Below, in pieces: positions 1-6,487 of a stretch of 12,131 bases of DNA. The notes beneath the pieces were generated by a model that was not told where the DNA came from, did not search any database, and saw only the letters and a list, made by a program, of their open reading frames with translations. Position 1 is the stretch's first letter. Each line of letters starts with the position of its first letter. A program made the position numbers and the translations under genes. This DNA is from an uncultured Candidatus Saccharibacteria bacterium. Lineage in GTDB: Bacteria; Patescibacteriota; Saccharimonadia; Saccharimonadales; Saccharimonadaceae. The stretch covers positions 1 through 12,131 of the forward strand of contig CALHWA010000042.1 of NCBI GenBank assembly GCA_938036845.1, in the 5' to 3' direction.

Positions 1-243
1 TTGCTGGGCTATAGCCGGCAGTATGTGGAAGAGAAGTTTGGCGCTATGCTGCGGGCCTTTACCTACGGTGCGCCGCCACACGCGGGCTGCGCCTTTGGCA
101 TTGACCGCATCCTGATGGAGTTAACCGGCGAGCACAACGTGCGCGAAACCCTCGCCTTCCCCAAAAACGGCAGCGGCGTCGACGTCATGATGGACTCACC
201 CGCACAGGTAGAACCCGGGCAGCTGAAGGAGTTGGGGTTGTAA
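1..243 (+). CDS. aspS: Aspartyl-tRNA synthetase, C-terminal fragment
   Basis: This is the last 80 residues of a class II aminoacyl-tRNA synthetase that attaches aspartate (or, in non-discriminating forms, also asparagine) acceptor activity to tRNA in the cytoplasm. The 5' part lies outside the window. Seen in the sequence: the motif 3 region GAPPHAGCAFGIDR (about residues 23-36 of the fragment), with the invariant arginine of GIDR that contacts ATP, followed by the AspRS-type ending with FPKN, a mostly polar stretch and QLKELGL. This pattern is diagnostic for bacterial AspRS, where the equivalent reads GAPPHGG.AFG.DR. The first codon in the window, TTG, is an internal codon and not a start. 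Whether the enzyme discriminates Asp from Asn tRNA cannot be judged from this part. Stop TAA at 241-243; the next gene follows after 77 nt. Confidence 0.95.
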   Translation: MLGYSRQYVEEKFGAMLRAFTYGAPPHAGCAFGIDRILMELTGEHNVRETLAFPKNGSGVDVMMDSPAQVEPGQLKELGL

Positions 244-303
244 ACAGATGAGCAAGTGCTAGCTATCGCTACGAATCTGCTGCGCACCAACTCAAAGCAC
301 ACT

Positions 304-310
304 AAGGAGG
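304..310 (+). promoter_or_regulatory. Strong Shine-Dalgarno for the 141-aa gene
   Basis: AAGGAGG lies 10 nt before the ATG at 321 and fixes that start. An ATG at 313 is only 2 nt from the Shine-Dalgarno and opens just a three-codon frame. No clear -10 box lies between aspS and this gene, so it may be transcribed with aspS. Confidence 0.7.
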
Positions 311-320
311 CAATGACCCT

Positions 321-746
321 ATGAGCTGGGACCTCACCGCAATCAAAACAAAACGTCATGTCCAGTCGGTTAGCGACCTGACGGAAGAAGACTGCGTGCT
401 GCTCGAGCACCAGCAGATGATTGCTGAGCTCGAAAAGGCTGCCAAAGCATGCGATGCGCAGCTAGACACGCGCGACCCGTCGTGGCTTGTTATGGAGAAG
501 AAAGAATGGCTGATCGAATTCAGCCTGAGCAAACATAGGGAGCAACTCATCACGATGGGGCTGCGCGTCCGGGGTAGTAGGGAGCCAACGGAGGTATTTG
601 CGTATCTCATCCAGCAGCTTGGTATGCGGCTGGTGGAGTGGAGCACCGGCGAGTTCCTGGATCTATCCAAGCAGAGCAGCTTTGGCCGCTGGCAGGAGTG
701 GAGCGAGCGGGTGCTGCGAGACCTTACAAAGTCACGAAAATCATAA
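321..746 (+). CDS. Hypothetical protein, 141 aa
   Basis: I do not recognise this family. The protein is soluble, with no signal peptide or membrane segment, and is rich in charged residues and tryptophan. The N-terminal third (about residues 20-48) looks helical and may form a short coiled coil. The middle (about 55-85) contains WLVMEKKEWLIEF and a likely strand-helix pattern. The C-terminal part has WSTGEFLDLS and ends in a basic tail (KSRKS). The ATG at 321 is supported by the perfect AAGGAGG 10 nt upstream. It follows aspS on the same strand after 77 nt and is probably cotranscribed, but nothing ties it to tRNA charging. A function should not be assigned from this context. Confidence 0.75.
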   Translation: MSWDLTAIKTKRHVQSVSDLTEEDCVLLEHQQMIAELEKAAKACDAQLDTRDPSWLVMEKKEWLIEFSLSKHREQLITMGLRVRGSREPTEVFAYLIQQLGMRLVEWSTGEFLDLSKQSSFGRWQEWSERVLRDLTKSRKS

Positions 747-788
747 GCGTGTTGCGGGTGTAATAAGAATAAAATAGAGACTAGCTAG

Positions 789-1451
789 TCACGATAGCTC
801 TATCGTTTCTATCCGCTGATATTCCACCCCAACGTCTGCAGCCGCCGCTGTGCAAAGTGTATCAATCAATCCCTTGCCAGCATCACTCAAGATGGCGTCA
901 TGAACAGGGAAGGCGAGGCGTGGGGCGACAGCCTGCAAGAAGCTGCGCACCTCGGAGAACTTGAGCCATGGCGCAGCTACAGGCAGGGCGAGGACGTCGA
1001 TGTGGCGCTGCGGCAAAGCGAAGGAATCGCCAGGGTAGTAGATGCGATCGTTGATCAGCGCGGCAAGGTTGTGGAGGCGCGGGATATGTGGGCTCACCAC
1101 GGCATGCTCACCGCCAAAGAACTCAAGCGTGAATGGCCCGATCTGGTATGTATCGCCAGGCACCGCGGCTATTGCATGGCGGACAGAGAGTGTGCCTTCT
1201 GGCAGAGATATCGTTGTACTATCTACAATGATGCTATCAACACTTATAATCTCCGCCTCAGGAAATGCCTGTATAATACGCTTGATGAGCGTAGGGCTAT
1301 AATGGTCGGGATGGGCATGGGTAATGAGAACTGCCGCTACCTGCTGCGGTATAGCAAAATCGTCGGTGTATACACCTGGGTCGACGACCAAGCTTTGGCC
1401 GTCGATCGTGATAGTAAAGCAAGAGTGGGCAAATTTCGTTAGTGTTGTCAT
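789..1451 (-). CDS. MBL-fold metal-dependent hydrolase (UlaG-like)
   Basis: A 220-aa, single-domain metallo-beta-lactamase-fold hydrolase, probably cytoplasmic and binding two zinc or manganese ions. All expected metal ligands are visible: the HxHxDH motif at H45, H47, D49 and H50 (THAHPDHY), H116 in GGEHAVV, D142 in YYPGDSF, and H184 in PVHDA. The early strand with VVDPG is the usual first half of the fold. Length and the GGEH-PGD-HDA order match the UlaG-like or UPF0173-like branch, whose members include L-ascorbate-6-phosphate lactonase and many enzymes of unknown substrate. No sugar-pathway neighbour supports the lactonase role, so only the fold and chemistry are called. The start at 1451 is supported by a TATACT box exactly 6 nt upstream, predicting a leaderless mRNA. 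A long open frame on the opposite strand is a shadow. Confidence 0.9.
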   Translation of the reverse strand: MTTLTKFAHSCFTITIDGQSLVVDPGVYTDDFAIPQQVAAVLITHAHPDHYSPTLIKRIIQAFPEAEIISVDSIIVDSTTISLPEGTLSVRHAIAAVPGDTYQIGPFTLEFFGGEHAVVSPHIPRLHNLAALINDRIYYPGDSFALPQRHIDVLALPVAAPWLKFSEVRSFLQAVAPRLAFPVHDAILSDAGKGLIDTLCTAAAADVGVEYQRIETIELS

Positions 1452-1463
1452 ATATCTAGTATA
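1452..1463 (-). promoter_or_regulatory. Leaderless -10 box, MBL hydrolase gene
   Basis: Read on the minus strand, TATACT (1463-1458) is followed by six bases and then ATG (1451-1449). Transcription normally begins 6-7 nt after a -10 hexamer, so the A of the ATG is the expected first RNA base. There is no Shine-Dalgarno and no obvious -35. Confidence 0.65.
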
Positions 1464-1748
1464 GCGGAGAAGAGGGCAAAGTGATAGGTTGTTTCTTGCC
1501 GCGTGGTATTGGTTAAGAATATTTGACTAATGTTTGCCTTGTGTCAGTCTACCTCTCATAGCGACAGAGAGGGTTATTCTGTAATAAGGATACACAAGTA
1601 CGCTTCTAAATCGCTTCCTAGTGCGGGAGCTGAAAAGCATAACTATGGCGTAGTAGCAATTTCTGATATTTCACAGACAAAACAGTAGATAAGAGAGATA
1701 GTCTTGAAAGTAAGCTAGGAAACTATTGTGCTACCATCAGAAATATGG
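1464..1748. other. Intergenic region between divergent genes
   Basis: With the promoter boxes at either end, this gap of about 309 nt separates the MBL hydrolase from the alpha/beta hydrolase. I see no ORF with a convincing start and no RNA gene. The only structure noted is a short hairpin, CCTCTC (1552-1557) with GAGAGG (1567-1572), without a good U-run. The gap is AT-richer than the flanking genes. Confidence 0.5.
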
Positions 1749-1760
1749 CATTATAGCTGT
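1749..1760 (+). promoter_or_regulatory. Leaderless -10 box, alpha/beta hydrolase gene
   Basis: CATTAT (1749-1754) is followed by six bases and ATG at 1761, the same spacing as the TATACT starts elsewhere in the window. This argues against the upstream GTG at 1728, which would place the -10 box inside the coding region. Confidence 0.5.
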
Positions 1761-2342
1761 ATGAACAAAACAATTCTCTTTGTACCGGGCTTCCAAGAAG
1801 GGCGCGCCGACCGCGATTATGATACACTTATGAACCGCTGGCGAGCGATGGGCTACGCGGTGGAATTTGTACCAATCCAGTGGCATCGCACTATGCAAAA
1901 ACAGTGGTTGCAGACGCTACATGAGCGGTATCGGCAGCATGATCCAGCTGAGACTATTCTGGCTGGTTTCTCATTTGGGGCGTGCATTGCGTTCTTAGCG
2001 GCGTGCGAGCGGGCGCCAAGCGAGCTGTGGCTCTTCTCGCTGTCACCATCATTTGCAGAGTGTGCAGAGTATTGGTCTAAGCGTGACTGGCGCGTGATCG
2101 GTAAGCGGCGGCTCGAATATGCCAAGCAGGTGAGCTTGGTAGCGGCTGCGCAGCGTATCGCCTGCCCTGTGCAGATTTTCGTTGGCTCGGAGGAGCTTGT
2201 CAAATGGCCAGAGATGAAACTTGTCTTTGATACTGCTATGCAGCACATTCCCGCCGTCCATGGCACAGTGGTAGAAGGTGCTGGTCATGCGGTTGATGAC
2301 TCGCGGTATGTGGCGGCGGTGTGCGACGCAATAGAGCGATAA
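1761..2342 (+). CDS. Alpha/beta hydrolase, small esterase-like
   Basis: A 193-aa serine hydrolase of the alpha/beta fold, cytoplasmic, substrate unknown. Seen in the sequence: the first core strand ILFVPGF (about residues 5-11), the nucleophile elbow GFSFGA with Ser71, a strand PVQIFVGSEE (136-145) that carries the likely acid (Glu144 or Glu145), and the catalytic His176 in GAGHAVDD. The protein is shorter than typical esterases (about 250-300 aa) and has almost no cap domain, resembling the small RBBP9/YdeN-like or UPF-type hydrolases. I chose ATG 1761 over GTG 1728 because of the -10 box 6 nt upstream and because residue 4 leads directly into the first core strand. The frameshifted gene downstream begins 22 nt after the stop but has its own -10 box. 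Confidence 0.85.
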   Translation: MNKTILFVPGFQEGRADRDYDTLMNRWRAMGYAVEFVPIQWHRTMQKQWLQTLHERYRQHDPAETILAGFSFGACIAFLAACERAPSELWLFSLSPSFAECAEYWSKRDWRVIGKRRLEYAKQVSLVAAAQRIACPVQIFVGSEELVKWPEMKLVFDTAMQHIPAVHGTVVEGAGHAVDDSRYVAAVCDAIER

Positions 2343-2348
2343 CTGTGG

Positions 2349-2364
2349 TATAATATAGGCAATT
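2349..2364 (+). promoter_or_regulatory. TATAAT box before the frameshifted gene
   Basis: A perfect TATAAT (2349-2354) ends 10 nt before ATG 2365, predicting a leader of only about 3-4 nt. It supports 2365, and not the downstream GTG at 2454, as the original start. Confidence 0.55.
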
Positions 2365-2690
2365 ATGACGAGAACACACGACACCTTACCGCAAAAACCT
2401 GAAGAACATTTTGACCTTCTAGGGGGGTAAAAGAGAAGGTTCGCCACTTTGGTGTGGCTGCAATCAAGTGGGCACTTCATCGTGTTGAGGATAGCTATTG
2501 GAAGCCGGGAGACCGAATCACCCGTTTCACGGTGTTTGATGATAATGCAACCTATGACTTGTCAAAAACTGATGGGATTATCCCGAATATCAGCGAGACG
2601 ACGCCTATTGATGTGATTGGTGGGACGATGACGGTATTTGCATCAGGCGAAGAAGAGAGGCTTTTGCAAGCATTACGTCAGGAAGATTAA
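2365..2690 (+). CDS. Small protein with frameshift at a G6 run
   Basis: Two frames together encode what looks like one 108-aa protein of unknown function. The first frame starts at ATG 2365 and gives 21 residues ending HFDLLGG before TAA at 2428-2430. The continuation is in the -1 frame from 2427, beginning VKEKVRHFGVAAIKW and running to TAA at 2690. The junction is a run of six G (2422-2427); seven would give one open frame. The second frame alone has no ATG near its beginning; its first start-like codon is GTG 2454, without a Shine-Dalgarno. The product has a helical N-terminal part, then an alternating strand-like region (DRITRFTVFDDNATYDL) and an acidic C-terminus. It could be a sequencing or assembly error, a decaying gene, a phase-variable tract, or -1 recoding next to the stop. 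I cannot decide from one sequence. Confidence 0.65.
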
Positions 2691-2706
2691 GTAAGCAATA
2701 ATAAGA

Positions 2707-2746
2707 GCTACGCTAGCCGTTTCTTGGCTAGCGTAGCGTGAGTTTT
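2707..2746. terminator. Bidirectional rho-independent terminator
   Basis: A perfect 12-bp stem (GCTACGCTAGCC at 2707-2718 with its complement at 2726-2737) and a 7-nt loop lie between two convergent genes. On the plus strand it is followed by GTGAGTTTTATTG; on the minus strand by CTCTTATTATTG. It probably serves both genes; the U-runs are moderate. Confidence 0.85.
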
Positions 2747-3692
2747 ATTGTATGTGCTTTGTCTCTACATCCTGCCAGTCGTTGTTGTGCCGAAGCTCGG
2801 CGTTGTCACCAGCGAAGACCGCTTTTGCTTCGGTATTGTCGCTCAGCGTCCAGAGGAACCAGGCGGTCATGTAGGCATCGCCATATTCGAGGACATCTTT
2901 GTGACCAACGGTCTTGCGCCGCGCGATGACGCTCGGCTTATCTGCATTAAGAGCGCGGAAGTTCTGCTGCAAGTCGCTCAGTGGGCTAATGGCGAGGTTG
3001 TCGCTTGGGCCAGTGCCAGCCATCATGTAGGTGGCTGTCTTGAGCTTGCTGGTGTCGTAGTGCCAGTTGTTGTCGTTTGCGGTGCCATGGCCGACGGCGC
3101 TAGCAGTGTAGAGGGAGGTATAGCGGTTACTATTGCCGTATTTTGTGGCGGCATTGATAGCACCGGCACCACCTTGGGAGTGTCCAGCGATACCGATTTT
3201 CCTTGTATTGACGAAGTCCTTAATGGGGCTGCTCTCGGCAGTGTTGAGCTCTAGTGCAGCATCAAGCATGATCGATGTCGTTGCGCCAGTGCCTGGCCAG
3301 CCATCCTCATTACCAATGACAACAAAACCCCAGCTGGCCAAATGCTCGAAGATTGGCGCATAAGTAGACGCGTAGGTGGCGGTGCCATTGACCATCAGCA
3401 CAAGTGGGAAGGTTTGGCCCGGAGCGGTGCGCTGTGGAGTGTAGATGTGATACTCTTTGATGGCTGCGCTATCGCTGCGATGAGTGTGGTGCGCAACGCG
3501 GTAGGGGCCTGGCTTAGTATAACGCTGCTCTAGCGTACCACTGGGGCTCAGCTTCGCAGTGTAATCCTTTGCCACGCCGTCGTCGCCAGTGATACTTTGG
3601 TTGAGATAGTTCATATACAGCACAAACAGCACGAAGCACACGAAGAGTATTGCTATGATGATACCCAGAATTTTCAGAAGCTTTTTCGCCAT
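2745..3692 (-). CDS. Membrane-anchored alpha/beta hydrolase (PETase-like fold)
   Basis: A 315-aa serine hydrolase with an N-terminal membrane anchor. Residues 2-7 are basic, a hydrophobic helix spans about 8-28, and the catalytic domain most likely faces outside. The domain shows PLVLMVNGT (oxyanion-side loop, about 96-103), a GNEDG segment near 127-131, the nucleophile elbow GHSQGG with Ser172, a probable acid at Asp231 and a probable catalytic His264 in TVGHKD. The GHSQGG elbow, the strand order and the length fit the dienelactone-hydrolase, lipase or polyester-hydrolase-like group, which acts on ester bonds; the true substrate is unknown. The ATG at 3692 is chosen over the upstream frame start at 3764 because AAGGA lies 7 nt before it and the anchor begins immediately. 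It ends at a shared terminator and has an 18-bp palindrome in its leader. Confidence 0.85.
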   Translation of the reverse strand: MAKKLLKILGIIIAILFVCFVLFVLYMNYLNQSITGDDGVAKDYTAKLSPSGTLEQRYTKPGPYRVAHHTHRSDSAAIKEYHIYTPQRTAPGQTFPLVLMVNGTATYASTYAPIFEHLASWGFVVIGNEDGWPGTGATTSIMLDAALELNTAESSPIKDFVNTRKIGIAGHSQGGAGAINAATKYGNSNRYTSLYTASAVGHGTANDNNWHYDTSKLKTATYMMAGTGPSDNLAISPLSDLQQNFRALNADKPSVIARRKTVGHKDVLEYGDAYMTAWFLWTLSDNTEAKAVFAGDNAELRHNNDWQDVETKHIQ

Positions 3693-3741
3693 CGGTATAT
3701 CCTTATTCGGTTCAATATTACTAGTAATATTATCTACTATA
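3693..3741 (-). promoter_or_regulatory. Promoter, palindromic operator candidate and SD
   Basis: On the minus strand, TATAGT (3741-3736) is a possible -10 box. The perfect 18-bp palindrome AATATTACTAGTAATATT (3714-3731) covers the predicted transcription start and early leader, the place expected of a dimeric repressor site. AAGGA (3704-3700) sits 7 nt before ATG 3692. Unlike many genes here, this one has a real leader. Confidence 0.5.
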
Positions 3742-3885
3742 CACCGGGTGCATAGTAATGGCAAGGGAGAGTGATTGCTTTTTTACACAGTATATTTTGG
3801 CTCTGTTAGTAAGAGATCAAGTGGCTTTACCTCTCAGTTATAGCAATCAAGCGCCTAAGCATTGCACTCACAAGAGCCAACGGTA

Positions 3886-3898
3886 TATACTGATGAGC
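3886..3898 (+). promoter_or_regulatory. Leaderless -10 box, IMPase-family gene
   Basis: TATACT (3886-3891) is followed by seven bases and ATG 3899. The ATG at 3893 would begin only one base after the hexamer, too close for an RNA start, so 3899 is preferred. Confidence 0.6.
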
Positions 3899-4672
3899 AT
3901 GTACGAACAAGAACTTCATACCGCGCAGCGGATTGCTCGCGAGGCGGGCGGTATTATGCGCCGCTATTTTGATAGCGACCAACAGCGCCAGACCAAGGCG
4001 GATGGCACGCCAGTGACAATTGCCGATACAACAATTAACTCGCTGGTGATCCAACGCCTCCACGAGACCTTCCCGGATGATGGCGTTATTGGCGAAGAGG
4101 AGAGCACGACGGGCTATGGCTTCGGGCGGAAGTGGCTGTGCGACCCAGTCGACGGCACAAAGGCCTTTACCTGGGGTGTGCCCACAGCAATGTTTTCACT
4201 TGCGTTAGTGATTGATGGTGTGCCAACCGTCGGTGTTGGCTATGAACCAATGACGGATCGGCTCTACTGGGCAGTGCGTGGCCATGGTGCTTTTTGCAAC
4301 GGTACGCGGCTGCAGGTGAATCACCAGACGCTTACAGAGGGGGTCTTTGCTGCGTCGTGTAGCTATGCAAATATCCGTCGCCATGAATATTATGATAAGC
4401 TGATCGAACGCAAGGTGAGCACAGCAAGCATTAGTGGCGCAGTAGCCAAGAGTGTTCGTGTGGCCGAGGGGCGCTTCGTCGGGTATTATGCCGAGAAGGT
4501 GAATGCGTATGATATGGCAGCAGTGCACGTTATTGTTGAGGAGGCTGGTGGTAAGATGACGAGTGTATCGGGCCAGCCGCTTAATTATGCGCAGCCATTT
4601 TGTGGTGCGCTTGTGTCCAATAGCATCGTGCACGATGAGCTGATGGCAATAGTGCGCAGCGAGTGCTCATAA
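3899..4672 (+). CDS. Inositol-monophosphatase-family phosphatase
   Basis: A 257-aa Mg2+-dependent, lithium-sensitive-type phosphatase of the IMPase/FBPase fold, cytoplasmic. All family metal-site motifs are visible: GEEES (65-69), DPVDGT at D82-D85-T87, WAVRGHGAF (124-132, the WxAxxGxGAxxNG motif), and YDMAAVHVIVEEAGG with D205. Length is typical. Relatives hydrolyse inositol phosphates, histidinol phosphate (HisN) or 3'-phosphoadenosine phosphate (CysQ); the sequence alone does not separate these and no histidine or sulfur genes are nearby. The start at 3899 follows from the TATACT box 7 nt upstream; an in-frame start at 3758 would run through the promoter and encode an unrelated N-terminus. 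Its last 6 nt overlap the 3' end of the convergent polymerase gene. Confidence 0.9.
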   Translation: MYEQELHTAQRIAREAGGIMRRYFDSDQQRQTKADGTPVTIADTTINSLVIQRLHETFPDDGVIGEEESTTGYGFGRKWLCDPVDGTKAFTWGVPTAMFSLALVIDGVPTVGVGYEPMTDRLYWAVRGHGAFCNGTRLQVNHQTLTEGVFAASCSYANIRRHEYYDKLIERKVSTASISGAVAKSVRVAEGRFVGYYAEKVNAYDMAAVHVIVEEAGGKMTSVSGQPLNYAQPFCGALVSNSIVHDELMAIVRSECS

Positions 4673-5899
4673 ATACCGCACGCTACCAAATGGTATTTTG
4701 CGCTTCATCTGCGTGGCAATGCCGAGAGTATCGGCTGGCTGGACGGTGTGTGGGCCGTAGAATTGGTTGATCTCGTCGATTGCAGCAGTGAGAGCGTGGC
4801 GAGCTGATGGGTCGTCGAAGAGTGCGAGCTGTGCGTCTGTCTCGCTTGTAAGAAGATAACACGACATGCCAATCTCATAGGCGGGCAGCGGCATCGACTG
4901 GGTGAGTCGCTTGACGATATGAAAGAGCGTCGTGCCATCACATAGTGGATGCTCGCGGCGCTCGTGGTTGTGCCAGCGGCCTGTTTGATAACTTTTAGCA
5001 TAGAGGCGCACACCACGGGCGCGTACGTATTGCTGCCGGAGCGCAGCCGCGATGTCTTCGCATAGAACGTGGAAGCGGCGCAAGACTTGATCGTAATTGA
5101 GGTTTGGCTGATCAAGGACGAACTGTCGCCCGACTGTCTTAAGCGGGCGCTCATCACTATCTACCTCCCAACCGCGCAGCCGCTTATACCAGTCGCGTCC
5201 CGGCTTGCCATGAAATACCATGTGCTCGAGCGTTGCCTCGCTTGCGGTCAGAAAGTCGAGTGGTGTCTGGATACCAACCTGGTGGAGGCGCTTGCTGTAG
5301 CCAGTGGCAATACCAGTGAGGTCTTCGAGCGATAGCGTAGCGAGTATTGCGTGGAGATTATCTGCAGTGATGCAAGTCAGGCCATCGGGTTTATTGATAC
5401 CGGCAGCAATCTTAGCTAGCCAGCGGTTGGTGCCGATGCCAACATTGCAGCGCATGTAGTCGCCAACTTCGCTACGGAGGCGCTGCTTGATCTCTTGGCC
5501 AATCGCCAGTGCGCCGCGTGCTCGGATGTCGGGTGGGCTTTGGCTGAGGTCGACTACCCCTTCGTCGATGCTTTTCATGGTGGCACTGGGTGAGTAGTCG
5601 CTGAGGATGGTTGCAAGTCGGTGGTAGACATAGCGATACTTGGGTGGGTCACTTTCTAGCGGAACAATATCAGGGCAAAGTAGCCGCGCTGCGGGTAAGC
5701 GCATACCGGTGTGTACGCCACGCGCTTTGGCTTCGTAGCTTGCGGTGACGATAGCCGCATGCTGGTTGCGCCGATTAACGATGACAACTGGCCGGTGGCG
5801 GAGCAACGGCCGAGATTGCTGCTCGATTGTGGCAAAGCAGCTATTGAGATCAATATGCATCATCAGTGGTGGGGCGGGATTGATATTGCTATGAGACAT
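4667..5899 (-). CDS. dinB: Y-family DNA polymerase (DinB/UmuC-like)
   Basis: A 410-aa error-prone translesion polymerase that copies past damaged bases. Catalytic features: D17 in MMHIDLNSCFATIE, the D112-E113 pair in SIDEGVVDLS, and likely steric-gate F22. The fingers/palm signature VGIGTNRWLAKIAAGINKPDG (about 153-173) is complete. HhH-type thumb residues follow (LTGIATGYSKRL), then the little-finger domain (about 255-350). Near the C-terminus QLALF (357-361) is a textbook sliding-clamp binding pentapeptide. The DLN pattern instead of DMD at the first acidic motif is closer to UmuC-type proteins, so DinB versus UmuC naming is soft. ATG 5899 is chosen because it overlaps the end of the upstream gene by 11 nt (coupling); ATG 5863 or 5860 are alternatives. 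It overlaps the convergent phosphatase by 6 nt with no terminator between. Confidence 0.92.
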   Translation of the reverse strand: MSHSNINPAPPLMMHIDLNSCFATIEQQSRPLLRHRPVVIVNRRNQHAAIVTASYEAKARGVHTGMRLPAARLLCPDIVPLESDPPKYRYVYHRLATILSDYSPSATMKSIDEGVVDLSQSPPDIRARGALAIGQEIKQRLRSEVGDYMRCNVGIGTNRWLAKIAAGINKPDGLTCITADNLHAILATLSLEDLTGIATGYSKRLHQVGIQTPLDFLTASEATLEHMVFHGKPGRDWYKRLRGWEVDSDERPLKTVGRQFVLDQPNLNYDQVLRRFHVLCEDIAAALRQQYVRARGVRLYAKSYQTGRWHNHERREHPLCDGTTLFHIVKRLTQSMPLPAYEIGMSCYLLTSETDAQLALFDDPSARHALTAAIDEINQFYGPHTVQPADTLGIATQMKRKIPFGSVRYL

Positions 5900-6155
5900 G
5901 ATCGGCCTCGCGTGTGAGCCGCCATACCAGTGTGATACTGTCAAACTCGAGGCGGTAATCAGCCTGCTCATCTGTCACATCGAAGATATGCACCGTGCGT
6001 GCACCACGCTGATGCTCGAAGCCCAGGCCGACTCGCCGAATCGTCACTTCCTGGCCATTACTACGCCGAAATTTGACTGGCTGGCACGGCTGGTGCCCAC
6101 GCCGAAAAATCGCTACCACCTCCACGATTTCATCAAGATACAGTTCGTCATCCAT
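5889..6155 (-). CDS. Small polymerase-linked hypothetical protein, 88 aa
   Basis: An 88-aa soluble protein encoded directly upstream of, and overlapping by 11 nt, the Y-family polymerase gene, so the two are almost certainly cotranscribed and coupled. I do not recognise it firmly. Its pattern, basic FRR.NGQEVTIRRVG in the middle followed by HIFDVTDEQADYRLEFDSITLVWRL, suggests a small beta-rich fold. This is similar in layout to the DUF6504-type proteins that accompany mutagenesis cassettes in Actinobacteria; that resemblance is from memory and unproven. A role as polymerase partner or regulator, as with YolD-like proteins in Bacillus, is an inference from position only. ATG 6155 is chosen because TATACT lies 7 nt upstream; the frame's earlier ATG at 6185 lies upstream of the promoter. 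Confidence 0.75.
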   Translation of the reverse strand: MDDELYLDEIVEVVAIFRRGHQPCQPVKFRRSNGQEVTIRRVGLGFEHQRGARTVHIFDVTDEQADYRLEFDSITLVWRLTREADHVS

Positions 6156-6168
6156 TGTTCTTAGTATA
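6156..6168 (-). promoter_or_regulatory. Leaderless -10 box, polymerase operon
   Basis: On the minus strand TATACT (6168-6163) is followed by seven bases and ATG 6155. It would drive both the 88-aa gene and the polymerase. I see no LexA-type SOS box around it. Confidence 0.65.
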
Positions 6169-6226
6169 GCGCATGAGCTAGGCACGGTCGACGAGTGGGA
6201 ATGTAATGACAGAGGTTGAAAGTGTT

Positions 6227-6238
6227 TATACTCAAGCG
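6227..6238 (+). promoter_or_regulatory. TATACT box in intergenic region
   Basis: TATACT (6227-6232) stands exactly six bases before ATG 6239, the same arrangement as at the verified-looking leaderless genes. It may drive a tiny ORF or a small RNA; it may also be chance. Confidence 0.35.
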
Positions 6239-6307
6239 ATGTATTGCTATGCTAGTACCCCATACGACTCTCGCTTTACAAGAAAACACCCTATGGAAGT
6301 GAAATAA
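6239..6307 (+). CDS. Possible leaderless microprotein, 22 aa
   Basis: ATG to TAA encodes MYCYASTPYDSRFTRKHPMEVK, a basic peptide with no membrane segment. The only argument is position: its ATG is 6 nt after a TATACT box in a gap otherwise lacking a gene. Its 3' end enters the 7-bp inverted repeat at 6289-6328. It could equally be non-coding RNA or nothing. Too short for codon-use arguments. Confidence 0.25.
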   Translation: MYCYASTPYDSRFTRKHPMEVK

Positions 6308-6487
6308 AACTAAACCTTTTACATAGGGCTAAGGGAAAATGACGCGCAGCTCTTACATACTGTATTGCCTCGCACAAGAGCATAGCGAAGACGAAGAAGG
6401 GGATATTTTACAAAACCAACAATGCCGGCTGTCCTTGGCTCAGTTGTCACGATAAGCTAATGCAACAGAGCGGCGCAGCTCAGAAAA

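Larger units (their letters stand above)
6186..6487. other. Intergenic region with possible small transcript
   Basis: This 302-nt gap lies between two minus-strand genes. It contains a plus-strand TATACT box (6227-6232), a 22-codon frame (6239-6307) and a 7-bp inverted repeat CCCTATG (6289-6295) with CATAGGG (6322-6328). No tRNA, tmRNA or RNase P signature was recognised. The rest (6330-6487) shows no structure I can support. Confidence 0.45.

Noticed and set aside
313..324. Three-codon minigene ATG ACC CTA TGA overlapping the start at 321
   Set aside because: Its ATG is only 2 nt from the Shine-Dalgarno, too close to be used; likely chance.
779..790. Palindrome GACTAGCTAGTC followed on the minus strand by a T-rich stretch, as a terminator
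   Set aside because: With a minimal loop only 4 bp can pair; too weak to call as a terminator.
900..1442. 180-aa open frame antisense to the MBL hydrolase
   Set aside because: The opposite strand encodes a complete MBL fold with every metal ligand; the antisense protein shows no domain pattern, promoter or Shine-Dalgarno.
1728..1760. GTG 1728 as the start of the alpha/beta hydrolase
   Set aside because: No Shine-Dalgarno, and the -10 box for ATG 1761 would lie inside the extension.
2748..3254. 168-aa open frame antisense to the anchored hydrolase
   Set aside because: It overlaps the GHSQGG hydrolase in reverse and has no recognisable features or start signals.
3758..3898. N-terminal extension of the phosphatase to 3758
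   Set aside because: The extension has no family similarity and contains the TATACT promoter for ATG 3899.
6186..6487. tmRNA, RNase P RNA or 6S RNA in the gap
   Set aside because: No tRNA-like ends, no tag reading frame with its usual context and no RNase P signature were found on either strand.
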